Of a stretch of 44,977 bases of DNA, positions 17,396 to 28,814 are shown one piece after another. Below the pieces are notes generated by a model. That model saw only the letters and a program-made list of their open reading frames with translations, was not told the origin of the DNA and did no database searches. Both the position numbers and the translations under genes were made by a program. The DNA comes from Aminobacter ciceronei (lineage in GTDB: Bacteria; Pseudomonadota; Alphaproteobacteria; Rhizobiales; Rhizobiaceae). Location of the stretch: the NCBI RefSeq assembly GCF_014138625.1, contig NZ_JACJHY010000041.1, positions 1 to 44,977 of the forward strand, in the 5' to 3' direction. Positions within the stretch are counted from its first letter, which is position 1, and each line of letters starts with the position of its first letter.

Positions 17396-17983
17396 TTACT
17401 TGGCGTCCGCGGCGATGCGGACCTTGATCATGCGGTCGGGGTCGCTGACCGACCCATTATTGGCCGCGTCACCCTTCTTGATGGCGTCGACCAGATCCAT
17501 GCCGCTCTCGACGTCGCCGACGATGGTGTACTGGCCGTCGAGTGAGGACGCGGTGTCGAACATGATGAAGAACTGCGAATTCGCCGAATTCGGGTCCTGC
17601 GAGCGTGCCATGCCGACGACGCCGCGCTTGAAGTTTTCCTGCGAGAACTCGGCCTGGATGTCGGGCAGCTTCGAGCCGCCCATGCCGGCGCGGTTGGGAT
17701 CAAAGCCATCCTTCATGTCGCCGAACTCGACGTCGCCGGTCTGGGCCATGAAGCCGCCGATGACGCGATGGAACGCGACGTTGTCATAGGCGCCTTCGCG
17801 CACCAGCGTCTTGATCTGCGCGACATGCTTGGGCGCGAGGTCGGGACGCAGCGCGATGGTCACGTCGCCGCCCTTCAGCGTGATGACCATGGTGTTCTCG
17901 GGCTCGGCAGCAATGGCTGCAGCCGATCCGGCCAAAAGGCCGGCGAGGACGACGACGGACGAGGCAAGCTTCCTAAGCTGCAT
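17396..17983 (-). CDS. Peptidyl-prolyl cis-trans isomerase, cyclophilin type (exported)
   Basis: 195 aa. A signal peptide (MQLRKLASSVVVLAGLLAGS...AIAA) sends it to the periplasm. The core holds VAFHRVIGGFMAQTGDV, GVVGMARSQDPNSANSQFF and LDGQYTIVGDVESGMDLV. Compared with the cytosolic copy the loop before the C-terminus is longer (KKGDAANNGSVSDPDR). It helps fold envelope proteins. 20 bp downstream of coaD. Confidence 0.9.
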   Translation of the reverse strand: MQLRKLASSVVVLAGLLAGSAAAIAAEPENTMVITLKGGDVTIALRPDLAPKHVAQIKTLVREGAYDNVAFHRVIGGFMAQTGDVEFGDMKDGFDPNRAGMGGSKLPDIQAEFSQENFKRGVVGMARSQDPNSANSQFFIMFDTASSLDGQYTIVGDVESGMDLVDAIKKGDAANNGSVSDPDRMIKVRIAADAK

Positions 17984-18003
17984 GTTTCGATACTCCGGAA
18001 AAA

Positions 18004-18504
18004 TTATTTCGCGAATTTGGCGTTGAGCGCGCCGGCAACCGCCGCCGGCACGAACGGACGTATGTCGCCGCCCATCGAGGCTATCTGACGGACAAGTGTG
18101 GCGGTAATGGTGCGAACCGAAGGGCTCGCCGGCAGGAAAACGGTCTGCAATTCCGGTGCCATGGTCTCGTTCATGCCGGCCATCTGCATCTCATAGTCGA
18201 GGTCGGTGCCGTCGCGCAGGCCGCGGATCATGATCGAGGCGCCTTCCTTGCGCGCCGCGTCGATCACCAGCCCGTCAAAGGCCACCACCTTGATGCGTCC
18301 GCCATCGGCGCCGAATTCCGCCGTCGTCGCTTCCTCGATAAGCGTCACACGCTCTTCGAAGGAAAACAGAGGCTTCTTGCCGGGATGAATGCCGATAGCG
18401 GCATAGACGACGTCGGCAACGGCCAGCGACGCCTTGAGCACGTCGAGATGGCCGTTTGTGAGCGGGTCGAACGACCCGGCATAGATGGCGATGCGATCAG
18501 TCAT
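18004..18504 (-). CDS. coaD: Phosphopantetheine adenylyltransferase
   Basis: 166 aa. It makes dephospho-CoA from 4'-phosphopantetheine and [19 protein letters not shown] contains the (T/H)xGH nucleotidyltransferase motif; [21 protein letters not shown] and SSxS-like [17 protein letters not shown] complete the active site. First gene of the minus-strand run toward tgt. Typical length. Confidence 0.94.
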   Translation of the reverse strand: MTDRIAIYAGSFDPLTNGHLDVLKASLAVADVVYAAIGIHPGKKPLFSFEERVTLIEEATTAEFGADGGRIKVVAFDGLVIDAARKEGASIMIRGLRDGTDLDYEMQMAGMNETMAPELQTVFLPASPSVRTITATLVRQIASMGGDIRPFVPAAVAGALNAKFAK

Positions 18505-18711
18505 GGGCTGCTTCTAGAACATCGGCGCCAAAGGTGGAAGCACGCTTTGCCCCCAACCTGCTCCGTGTCCGACCGGAAAATTGGTTTACGAGATGAATGC
18601 GAGATGAACGGCAATCTCAGGATCAGTTCAAGCGGATGTGAATAGAACCTCATTATAGTGGGTGAAACCAAACAGCGTCTCGTCCGTTGTTTCCAGCAGG
18701 AGAACAGCGCC

Positions 18712-18864
18712 ATGATGATCTACATGCTCGCCGCGGCCATGACTCTGGCCATGCTTGTCGCCACCGCCTTCAGCCTCCATCAGGAGGCTCACCGCGTCCG
18801 CACCAAGGTGCAGACCGCACGCGTGCAGCTTCCGGGCTGGCGCAATCCGCGCGCCCCGCGCTGA
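18712..18864 (+). CDS. Small single-helix membrane protein, hypothetical
   Basis: 50 aa: one hydrophobic helix (MMIYMLAAAMTLAMLVATAF) followed by a basic tail (HRVRTKVQTARVQLPGWRN). AGGAGA lies about 9 nt before the ATG at 18712, and a strong terminator follows 23 bp after the stop, which supports a real small gene. A second ATG follows immediately at 18715. No function known. Confidence 0.6.
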   Translation: MMIYMLAAAMTLAMLVATAFSLHQEAHRVRTKVQTARVQLPGWRNPRAPR

Positions 18865-18887
18865 ACAGTTTCTGCCCCTCCAGGCAA

Positions 18888-18914
18888 AAGCGGCGCCACG
18901 GCGCCGCTTCTTTC
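18888..18914. terminator. Bidirectional terminator between the small membrane protein gene and gyrA
   Basis: A 10-bp inverted repeat (AAGCGGCGCC / GGCGCCGCTT) with a tight loop. On the plus strand it is followed by CTTTCTCTT, on the minus strand by TTTT (AAAA at 18886-18889). It ends both the 50-aa gene and the convergent gyrA. Confidence 0.75.
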
Positions 18915-18975
18915 TCTTCCTGATTGTCTGATCTCAAGCTCTTGAACAGACGCCATTTTCAGGCGCCCGCAAAGA

Positions 18976-21786
<2,811 letters not shown>

Positions 21787-21818
21787 CTCGGATCACGCAT
21801 GTTGGGAATCATTTACCT

Positions 21819-21848
21819 TATATATAGGAACGGTCGTCGAATGACCAA
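21819..21848 (-). promoter_or_regulatory. Probable gyrA promoter
   Basis: On the minus strand a TTGGTC -35 (21848-21843) is followed after 16-18 bp by CTATATATAA, a good -10 for a rhizobial sigma-70 promoter. It lies about 35 bp upstream of the TTG start. Confidence 0.5.
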
Positions 21849-22081
21849 TTTCGGCCTCGCTTTTCCAATGCTGATTTGGGACGCGATTTCAAAAGGATAG
21901 CTTATCCTTCCAACATTGCGGCGAGATGTCCTGCCTGTTCTTGCCGCCCTTGCACCCGACGACCCCACGATCCGGCAGCGGCAACTGCCGGCCATGGCCA
22001 AATGACGGCCGCTCGATCTGATTTTGCCACTGGCGCGGCAACTGTCGTCAGGTTAGCCTGCATTCGCCGGGGAGATGCCTG

Positions 22082-22711
22082 ATGCCGCTTTTCGACACTG
22101 TTTTCAATGCCTTCGTCACCATCCTCGTAACCATCGACCCGCCGGGCCTGGCGCCGCTGTTCCTTGCGGCGACGCGCGGCATGAACCGCGAACAGCGCCT
22201 GCAAGTGTCGGTGCGCGCCAGCGTCATAGCCTTTGTCGTGCTGGCGGTGTTCGCCGTTGCCGGTGCGGCCATCCTCACAGTCTTCGGCATCACCCTGCCC
22301 GCCTTCCGCGTCGCCGGCGGCTTCCTGCTGTTCTTCATCGCCTTCGAGATGGTTTTCGAGAAGCGCCAGGACCGCAAGGAAAAAATCTCGGATGTCGCGA
22401 TCACCCGCGACCACATCCACAACATCGCCGCCTTCCCGCTCGCCATCCCATTGATCGCCGGTCCAGGCGCGATCTCGGCGACGGTGCTGCTCTCCGGCTC
22501 ATTTCAGGGTTGGGCCGGCCAGCTGGCGCTGGTCCTGATCATCCTCGCCTGCCTCGCCGCCACCTATCTGGTCTTCGTTCTCGCCGAACGCATCGACCAG
22601 TTCCTAGGCCAAACCGGCCGCTCGATCCTGACTCGCCTCCTCGGTGTGATCCTGGCAGCCCTCGCCGTGCAATTCGTCGCCGACGGTATCAAGGCACTGA
22701 TGGCGGCTTAA
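22082..22711 (+). CDS. MarC family integral membrane protein
   Basis: 209 aa, six predicted helices. The N-terminus (FVTILVTIDPPGLAPLFLA) and the central block AFPLAIPLIAGPGAISATVLL are the two MarC signatures. Inner-membrane protein of unknown transport function; despite the name it is not part of antibiotic resistance. GGGGAG lies 6-7 nt before the ATG. Confidence 0.9.
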   Translation: MPLFDTVFNAFVTILVTIDPPGLAPLFLAATRGMNREQRLQVSVRASVIAFVVLAVFAVAGAAILTVFGITLPAFRVAGGFLLFFIAFEMVFEKRQDRKEKISDVAITRDHIHNIAAFPLAIPLIAGPGAISATVLLSGSFQGWAGQLALVLIILACLAATYLVFVLAERIDQFLGQTGRSILTRLLGVILAALAVQFVADGIKALMAA

Positions 22712-22874
22712 GGCGCGACAGCCCACTGGGCCGTTCTGACCCCGTCGATCCAGACCACCGGCCTTCGTCACCTGCGCAACAGGCTGCAGGGGCCTGAAGT
22801 CAGCCGTTCGTCGCACGAAGCAGCCTTGACCCGGCCCTCGATATGGTTAAGGCAGCGCAAAAGGACAGCCACGC

Positions 22875-23480
22875 ATGAAACAGCCCGATGCGCCGGACCA
22901 TGACGCGTGGTGCGCCTGGCATCCAACCGAGTTGGCACGTCGCCTGACCGGCGTCTCCGTGCCATGGTGCGTCGCCGGTGGATGGGCGCTCGACCTCTGG
23001 CACGGCCATCAAACACGCGAGCACGAAGACCTCGAATTCACGGTCCTGCGCAGCGACGTACCCGTCTTCCGCCGCGCACTGGCCGACATGGAATTCCACA
23101 CTGCCGGAGACGGCATCGTTAAGCACCTGCCCGCGCAAAGTGCTCCGCCTGCTGAAATCTCCCAGGTCTGGTGCCTGGACGTTGTGCAACATTGCTGGCG
23201 GGTCGACATGATGATCGAGGAGGGTTCGCCGGATCTGTGGGTTTACAAGCGAAACCCCGCCATATCAGTGCCGCGCGCCGACATTGTCGCCACGACACCG
23301 GCCGGCATCTCCTACCTCAAGCCGGCAGCCATCCTGCTGTTCAAGGCGAAACACGGGCGCCCCAAGGACGAAGTAGATTTCGCCAACGCCCTGCCGAAGC
23401 TGCAGCAGTCGGAACGCAGCTGGCTGAAGGACTGCCTCGACCTATGCCACCAGGGACATCGATGGGCGGAAAGGCTGTAA
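22875..23480 (+). CDS. Nucleotidyltransferase-fold protein resembling ANT(2'')/lincosamide adenylyltransferases
   Basis: 201 aa. WCVAGGWALDLWHGHQTREH followed by EDLEF gives the helix-GGWA and the metal-binding Asp52/Glu54 of the pol-beta nucleotidyltransferase fold. The layout GGWA-x(12)-HxDxx is that of aminoglycoside 2''-adenylyltransferases and their relatives; a third acidic residue is likely Asp in WRVDMMIEE. The fold is well supported; that it adenylylates a drug is not. The gene is convergent with the HNH endonuclease gene 37 bp away. ATG 22875 follows AAGGACAGCC. Confidence 0.7.
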   Translation: MKQPDAPDHDAWCAWHPTELARRLTGVSVPWCVAGGWALDLWHGHQTREHEDLEFTVLRSDVPVFRRALADMEFHTAGDGIVKHLPAQSAPPAEISQVWCLDVVQHCWRVDMMIEEGSPDLWVYKRNPAISVPRADIVATTPAGISYLKPAAILLFKAKHGRPKDEVDFANALPKLQQSERSWLKDCLDLCHQGHRWAERL

Positions 23481-23517
23481 CCTCGTCCATCTCGAATTTC
23501 GTGCCAGCACGCCCGAC

Positions 23518-24417
23518 CTATTGCTTGAAGCAATGCTCGCGATGCCAGTGCAGGAAGTGTGGATGAGGACGATCGGATAGACGCTGGGGGCCGATTGCTC
23601 GGCCGCTGCGATTGACGATGCCCTTGATGCCATCGGGATCGTTTGCCTGGCGGGAAATCAGGATCTCAAGATCATCCGATAGGCTGATAAGGCCGCGATC
23701 AAACATCCAGTGGGCTGTTCCGGATAACGCGATGCCGTTGCTGACGACGTCCGGCCCGTCGGCCTCGACAGGGCGAATATGTGCCGCCGCAACTTCCGCC
23801 CTTCCGCCACCATTGATGAGCTTCAATCCTGTGATCGCACAGCGCTCGTCATAGGCACGCAGGACGATCTTTCGGAAGACGCGGTCACGCACGATGCGGG
23901 ATGTCAGGAACTGCGCACGCTCTCGGCTCTCCTCAAACACAAAAGGCGCCTGGTCTTCGAAGAAGCCGCCGGCTGGCGCCACCAGATCGACCCTCGGAAG
24001 CGTGGATTCTGCCTGATCCAGCCCCAACGTTACGATGCGACTGAAATCGGTTGGAGAAAGCGGTCTTACCGCCGCCTGGGCGCGCCCGGAAATTCGCCCG
24101 TCGTCGTTGAGAAGCCCGCGCTCGATCACACCGTCAGCATCACTGAAGGGAACTGGATTGGCAAAATCGAGATAGCTGCCTGGTTCGATAAGCGCGAGAA
24201 ACATGCCCTTCGCGCTGGGATCCGGGATGACCTGCTGCACCTTGGCGACTGCGAAGTATCCCTTGGTGTCGGCTACCTTACGTGGCTCGTAGTAGACGAT
24301 CCAATCGCCGACACAGGCCTGCACCCGGCCGAAATATTGCGGCGGGAACTGATACCGTTCGGCAGGACTGTCGTCGTAGATCGAATCCGATCGGTGAATG
24401 AAGACCCCGTACCCCAT
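23518..24417 (-). CDS. HNH endonuclease with an EVE/PUA-like N-terminal domain
   Basis: 299 aa. Residues about 28-90 (RVQACVGDWIVYYEPRKVAD ... YFAVAKVQQVIPD) look like an EVE/PUA-type small-barrel domain of the sort that reads modified bases or RNA. The C-terminal part is an HNH nuclease: Cys193 in DERCAITGL, His213 in AAHIRPVEA, Asn227 in SNGIAL and His236 in TAHWMFDRGL. Proteins with this nuclease are usually labelled putative restriction endonucleases; with a base-reader domain the likely role is modification-dependent restriction. No methyltransferase gene is nearby, which fits that reading. The N-terminal assignment is by pattern only. Confidence 0.7.
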   Translation of the reverse strand: MGYGVFIHRSDSIYDDSPAERYQFPPQYFGRVQACVGDWIVYYEPRKVADTKGYFAVAKVQQVIPDPSAKGMFLALIEPGSYLDFANPVPFSDADGVIERGLLNDDGRISGRAQAAVRPLSPTDFSRIVTLGLDQAESTLPRVDLVAPAGGFFEDQAPFVFEESRERAQFLTSRIVRDRVFRKIVLRAYDERCAITGLKLINGGGRAEVAAAHIRPVEADGPDVVSNGIALSGTAHWMFDRGLISLSDDLEILISRQANDPDGIKGIVNRSGRAIGPQRLSDRPHPHFLHWHREHCFKQ

Positions 24418-24679
24418 TCACCTTAGTAACGCGAAGCAGAAAGATTTGCGAGAACAGCCATTCACGAAATCCAGCAACCAACTCTTGCCTTGTCGCAGGC
24501 CGTCAGCGTGCAACTGCAAAGCCAGCCTGCCCATGTAGTCCTGCCGACGCCGCGCATCGCTTTCGCAACGGCGTTGGCACAGCAGTTTTGTAATGGCCTT
24601 GACGCAGAAAGGCTTTCACCGGCCCGCGTCGCCCAGGCAGACGATCAACGACCTCGATCGCTCGCCTCCTTGGCTACAC

Positions 24680-25270
24680 TCAGAACGGGATTTCGTCGTC
24701 GAGGTCGCGCGAACCGCCACCGCCCATGCCCCCACCGCCGCCCTGGCCGCCGCGATTGCCACCGCCGCCGCCAAAGCCGCCGCGGTTGCCGCCGCCATAG
24801 CTGTCAGTCGGGCTCGACTGACCGAAGTCAGAACGGCCGCCGCCGCCATAGCCGCCACCCTGACCACCGCCGTAACCGACCTGGCCGCCACCGCCGCCAT
24901 AGCCTGCGTCACCGCCCTGGCCGCGCGCGTCGAGCATCTGCAGTTCGCCGCGGAATTTCTGCAGCACGATTTCGGTGGTGTAACGCTCGATGCCGTCCTT
25001 CTCCCATTTGCGGGTCTGGAGCTGGCCCTCGATGTAAACCTTCATACCCTTCTTCAGGTACTGCTCGGCAACCTTGGCGAGGTTGTCATTGAAGATGACG
25101 ACCTGATGCCACTCGGTCTTTTCCTTGCGTTCGCCCGAATTCTTGTCGCGCCAGCTTTCCGAAGTCGCGATCCTCAGGTTGACGACTGGCTCGCCCGAAT
25201 TGAGCCGGCGGATCTCAGGGTCAGCGCCCAGATTGCCGACCAGAATGACCTTATTGACGCTACCTGCCAT
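24680..25270 (-). CDS. ssb: Single-stranded DNA-binding protein
   Basis: 196 aa. OB fold at 1-110 ([20 protein letters not shown] ... [20 protein letters not shown]), then a Gly-rich disordered linker of about 75 residues, and the acidic tip DLDDEIPF, which recruits replication and repair proteins. The linker is encoded by repeated GGC-rich DNA and is the reason for long artefactual frames on the opposite strand. ATG 25270 is used; an upstream frame to 25384 adds an unrelated leader. A LexA box lies 126 bp upstream. Confidence 0.95.
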   Translation of the reverse strand: MAGSVNKVILVGNLGADPEIRRLNSGEPVVNLRIATSESWRDKNSGERKEKTEWHQVVIFNDNLAKVAEQYLKKGMKVYIEGQLQTRKWEKDGIERYTTEIVLQKFRGELQMLDARGQGGDAGYGGGGGQVGYGGGQGGGYGGGGRSDFGQSSPTDSYGGGNRGGFGGGGGNRGGQGGGGGMGGGGSRDLDDEIPF

Positions 25271-25395
25271 GACACCGCTCCGCGCTCGTCCGAAACCAAA
25301 TTCCAAGAAAATGTGAGGGCGCACACTAGCCCATTGCACCCTCCGCCCGCGCCCCCTGGCAGCGGAAAAGCTCGTGCCGTCCACAAGTCATTTTT

Positions 25396-25410
25396 GTTCT
25401 TATTTTGTTC
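25396..25410 (-). promoter_or_regulatory. LexA box upstream of ssb
   Basis: GTTC-TTATTTT-GTTC (written on the plus strand), a perfect GTTC-N7-GTTC match. It fits SOS control of ssb as known in alphaproteobacteria. The site is direct-repeat in nature, so its orientation does not decide which gene it serves; the other neighbour (the SIS gene) ends here rather than starting, so ssb is the only candidate. Confidence 0.8.
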
Positions 25411-25507
25411 TATCGCCAACAATTGAAAATGGCAAGAGGCATCGTCCCGAATGCGAGCAGGCCGCCCTTCCGGACGGCTCGCCAGCTTATCGGTGTCAGG
25501 AACAGGA

Positions 25508-26302
25508 TTACGCTTCGCCCTGCATCCGTTCCTTGAAGAAGTCGAGATGCTTGCGCTGCGCCTCGATCATCTTTTCGCGGTAGAGGCCGTAGATCACGTC
25601 GGTATCGTGCAACGTCACGCCTTCGATTGTCGGCGAGGCAAAGGTCGGCAGCTCGATGCCGCGGTCGGCAAGCCTTTGCGCCGTGCGCGCGATCAGCTCA
25701 TGCGTCATGATCATAGCGAGCACCGTCGACGAGCCGGCCACAGGGCGGCTCCAGCCCTTCACCGGCACGATGGCGTCCTCGATCGGTGAAGTCGTGTCGA
25801 TGACGACGTCGGCGGCATCGGCCAGGCGCTTGCCGGAGGAATGGCTCGCCGGCTTGTCCAAATTGTTCTTGCTGGTGATGGCGACGACGAACAGCCCGCG
25901 CTTCTTGGCGTAGAGCGCGGTGTCGATGCCCGACGCGTTGCGGCCGCTATGGCCATAGATGATGATGGCATCTCCAGGGTTGAGCGGCTGGTGGTCGAGG
26001 AATTTTTCCGCGTAGTTCTCCGTGCGTTCGAGCCACAGGAGTTCGCGCACGCCGCCCGAACCCAGCACGTTGTGCCACATCACACGCGGGTCGGTCAGCG
26101 GATTGAAGCCGACATAGGAGCCGTAGCGCGGAAACGCCTCCTGGCACGGCAGCACCGAATGGCCGGAGCCGTAAAGATGCACCAGCCCCTTGTTGGCAAG
26201 AGTCTCGGCCAGCCGTGCCGAAACGGCCTCGAACGCGGCCTCGTTGGCGCTTGCGGCCCCGTCGATGAGCTTGGCCAGCCGGCTGATGTAGGAAGTCGTC
26301 AT
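25508..26302 (-). CDS. SIS domain sugar isomerase-like protein (UPF0309 type)
   Basis: 264 aa. One SIS (sugar isomerase) domain: KGLVHLYGSGHSVLPCQEAF, then GDAIIIYGHSGRNASGIDTA with the Ser-containing phosphosugar loop, and FVVAITSKNN. The family handles phosphorylated amino sugars or related sugars. Last gene of the minus-strand carbohydrate operon, 21 bp after the regulator gene. Together with the ROK kinase it suggests phosphorylation then isomerisation (or ether/amine removal) of an imported sugar; the substrate is unknown. Confidence 0.8.
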   Translation of the reverse strand: MTTSYISRLAKLIDGAASANEAAFEAVSARLAETLANKGLVHLYGSGHSVLPCQEAFPRYGSYVGFNPLTDPRVMWHNVLGSGGVRELLWLERTENYAEKFLDHQPLNPGDAIIIYGHSGRNASGIDTALYAKKRGLFVVAITSKNNLDKPASHSSGKRLADAADVVIDTTSPIEDAIVPVKGWSRPVAGSSTVLAMIMTHELIARTAQRLADRGIELPTFASPTIEGVTLHDTDVIYGLYREKMIEAQRKHLDFFKERMQGEA

Positions 26303-26323
26303 GGGAAAGAACCTTTCAGATGG

Positions 26324-27064
26324 TCAGAGATGGAGAACGGAACGGATTTCGTAGCGGTCGCCGCGCATGGTCGAGACCGTGAATTCAAACGGGCCGGAGC
26401 GGTCGAAGGCGATGCGTTCGACCATGAAGGCGGAGCTGCCGGCCTTTAGCTGGATCAGCTCGGCATCCTCCGGCTTGACCTCGCCGATGCGGTAGATTTC
26501 GCGTGCCTCCTGGGGCACGATGCCGTAGCTCGCCTTCAGCGTCTCATAGAGCGAGGAGACGCTTGCCGCCGTTTCCAGCAGGCCAGGCACGAGCGCCGCT
26601 GGCAGATGCGCGGTCTGGATACCGATCGGCTGGTCGTTGCCAAGCCGAAGGCGGCGCAACTGGAGTACCGGCGTGCCTTCCTCGATCTCGAGCGCGCCGG
26701 CCACCTGAGCGTCGGCGGCAATGATCCGGGCGTCGAGCAGCCTGGTTCCCAGATTGAGCCCGAGATTGGCCATCTCCTGGGTGAAGCTGGTCAGGCCGCG
26801 CACGCCGGCAATGACGGTCGGGCTGCGCACGAAGGTGCCGCGCCCATGTTCGCGGCTGAGCAGGCCGGAATCCTCGAGGTTGCGCAGGGCATGGCGCACG
26901 GTGATGCGGCTCACTCCCAATAGGTCGCACAGGCGCTCCTCATTGGGGATCTGCGCGCCCGTCGCCCACTCGCCGGACGAAATCAGCGTCCGCATCGCCT
27001 GCTCGGCCTGGTGCCACAGCGGCTCCGGCCGGTTGCGGTTGGGTTTTGCAAAGATTCCGCTCAT
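26324..27064 (-). CDS. GntR family regulator, HutC/UTRA subfamily
   Basis: 246 aa. Winged helix at about 12-75 (QIPNEERLCDLLGVSRITVRHALRNL, EHGRGTFVRSP), then a UTRA ligand-binding domain (TSFTQEMANLG ... FMVERIAFDRSGPFEFTVST). UTRA regulators usually sense a sugar phosphate such as GlcNAc-6-P and repress uptake and catabolism genes. It sits inside the operon it probably controls. ATG 27064 overlaps the ROK kinase stop (ATGA), which favours it over the upstream ATG at 27079. Confidence 0.88.
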   Translation of the reverse strand: MSGIFAKPNRNRPEPLWHQAEQAMRTLISSGEWATGAQIPNEERLCDLLGVSRITVRHALRNLEDSGLLSREHGRGTFVRSPTVIAGVRGLTSFTQEMANLGLNLGTRLLDARIIAADAQVAGALEIEEGTPVLQLRRLRLGNDQPIGIQTAHLPAALVPGLLETAASVSSLYETLKASYGIVPQEAREIYRIGEVKPEDAELIQLKAGSSAFMVERIAFDRSGPFEFTVSTMRGDRYEIRSVLHL

Positions 27065-27936
27065 CGGATTTCGTCCCATTGTTGGCCGCGCGCGCCGGCG
27101 AATGCTGCCCCCACAAGGCTGGCGTCCTTGCCGAAGCTGCCGGCCTCGATGCGCACGCGTCTCAGATGCGGCGGCAGTTGCTTTTCCATCGCGGCTCGCA
27201 CCATCGGCACCAGCACGTCGGCCGCCTCGGCCACGCCGCCGGCGAGGATCACTGTTTGCGGGTCGAGCAGCGCCACGGCGGTTGCCAGGCTCACGCCCAG
27301 CGCCTTCGCCGGCCGCGCCAATGCATCAATCGCAGTCGCATTGCCCGCACGCGCCGCCGCCAGCAGCCCGCGACCGTCACTGAAGCCGGCCTGCCGCCCG
27401 ATAGCATCGAACGCCCGACCCGATGCCTGCCGCTCCAGCCAGCCGTCGCGGTCGTGACCTTCATCGTCCAGATCGGCGCAGGCCCAGCCGAAGGAACAGG
27501 CAGTTCCCTGCCCGCCACGCATGATACGCGAACCCGACAGCACGGCGGAACCGATGCCGGTACCGATCGCCACCAGCATCGCGTCCGACAGCCCCTTGGC
27601 CGCACCAGCTGACACCTCAGCCAGCAGCGCCAGCTGCGCATCCTGGCCGAGTCCGATCGAGAGATTGGGGAACAGCCCGGCGAGATCGACGCCGTCGAGC
27701 CAGGGCAGATTGGGGATCCACAGGCAGCGCGTTCCGCGTGCCGTGCCTGGCACCGACACACCGAACCGCTCGGCACCATGGTCGTGCGCCATCCGGGCTA
27801 TCGCCTCGCGGAAACCGTCGAGCCCCTTGGGCGCCGGCCAGGCGCCAATGTGCTCGACGGCGGCAGGCGCGGCGGCGGCGCAAAGCCCTGCCCTGAGCTG
27901 CGTGCCGCCAAGGTCGACGGCCAGAACCTTGCTCAT
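27061..27936 (-). CDS. ROK family sugar kinase
   Basis: 291 aa. Phosphate-1 loop LAVDLGGTQLRAGL, ATP-binding VAIGTGIGSAVL, and adenosine loop VILAGGVAEAADVL. The usual ROK zinc motif (CxCGxxGC) is not visible: the corresponding stretch reads ACSFGWACADLDDEG, with Cys residues but different spacing. ROK kinases phosphorylate glucose, N-acetylglucosamine, N-acetylmannosamine and similar sugars. ATG 27936 overlaps the permease stop (ATGA). An open frame runs on to 28797 without a stop; that part is the shadow of the permease gene. Confidence 0.85.
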   Translation of the reverse strand: MSKVLAVDLGGTQLRAGLCAAAAPAAVEHIGAWPAPKGLDGFREAIARMAHDHGAERFGVSVPGTARGTRCLWIPNLPWLDGVDLAGLFPNLSIGLGQDAQLALLAEVSAGAAKGLSDAMLVAIGTGIGSAVLSGSRIMRGGQGTACSFGWACADLDDEGHDRDGWLERQASGRAFDAIGRQAGFSDGRGLLAAARAGNATAIDALARPAKALGVSLATAVALLDPQTVILAGGVAEAADVLVPMVRAAMEKQLPPHLRRVRIEAGSFGKDASLVGAAFAGARGQQWDEIR

Positions 27937-28814
27937 CCCTTTACTCCGGAGCTTACGATGGAGTCGACGAAGAAGCGCTGCAGGAACACGAACAGCACCA
28001 GCGGCGGCAAAACGGCCAGCGTCGCACCCGCCATGACCAGGTTGGTGTTCATCGCCCCCCTGTTGTAGCTCAACAGCCGGCTGAGGCTGATGACGATCGG
28101 GTACTGGTCGGCGTTGCCCTGCAGCACCGTCAGCGGCCAAAGATAGCTGTTCCAGTGATAGACGAAGGCAAACAGCGCGAGAGCTGCCACCGCCGGCGTC
28201 ACCAGCGGAGCCACGATGACGAACAGGATGCGCATCTCCGAAGCGCCATCCATGCGCGCCGCATCGATCAAGTCGTCGGGCACGCCGGCAATGAACTGCC
28301 GCATCAGGAAGATGCCGAAGGCATTGGCCAGGTTGGGCAGGACCACGCCTGCCAGGCTGCCGTCGAGCCCGATGGTGCCGATCATCCGGTAGAGCGGGAT
28401 CAACGTCACGATCGGCGGCAGGAACATGGTCGCGATCAGCAGCGCAAACAGTGCATTGCGACCATGGAAGCGATGCTTGGCAAAGGCGTAACCTGCCATC
28501 AGGCTGGTGACGATGATGCCGGCCGTGGTGATGGCGGCGATGACGGCCGAATTCAGCATCGAGCGGCCGACATTGATGACGCCAGACACCTTGCCGAAGG
28601 CCTCCAGGCTCGGGCTCTCGGGTAGCCACGCCGGCGGCACCTGCATGGTTTCGGCCGGCGTCTTCAGGCTCGACAGTACCATCCACACCAGCGGAAAGGC
28701 CGAGGCCACGGCGACCACAAGCATCAGCGTTGCCACGATATAGTCGCCGCTGGTTGGGCGTGACCTGAAGAAGAACAAGCCGCGGCGCGGCCGCCATTCG
28801 CCAGCCGCGCTCAT
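27933..28814 (-). CDS. Carbohydrate ABC transporter permease (MalG-like)
   Basis: 293 aa, six membrane helices. The EAA loop reads DDLIDAARMDGASEMRILFVI, with the conserved Gly that contacts the ATPase. N-terminal FPLVWMVLSSLKTPAETMQV is typical of the MalG/second-permease group of CUT1 sugar transporters. It overlaps the first permease gene upstream and the ROK gene downstream by 4 bp each. Confidence 0.9.
   Translation of the reverse strand: MSAAGEWRPRRGLFFFRSRPTSGDYIVATLMLVVAVASAFPLVWMVLSSLKTPAETMQVPPAWLPESPSLEAFGKVSGVINVGRSMLNSAVIAAITTAGIIVTSLMAGYAFAKHRFHGRNALFALLIATMFLPPIVTLIPLYRMIGTIGLDGSLAGVVLPNLANAFGIFLMRQFIAGVPDDLIDAARMDGASEMRILFVIVAPLVTPAVAALALFAFVYHWNSYLWPLTVLQGNADQYPIVISLSRLLSYNRGAMNTNLVMAGATLAVLPPLVLFVFLQRFFVDSIVSSGVKG

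Noticed and set aside
22875-23480. Calling the nucleotidyltransferase an antibiotic resistance gene
   Set aside because: The fold and metal residues are seen, but the similarity is to a broad family with many members of unknown substrate.
24490-25426. Ala- and Arg-rich plus-strand frames opposite ssb
   Set aside because: They arise from the GC-rich DNA that encodes the Gly-rich linker of SSB.
27937-28797. Extension of the ROK kinase frame to 578 residues
   Set aside because: The added part lacks any kinase or membrane pattern and lies over the permease gene, which is clear in another frame. The ATGA overlap fixes the ROK start at 27936.
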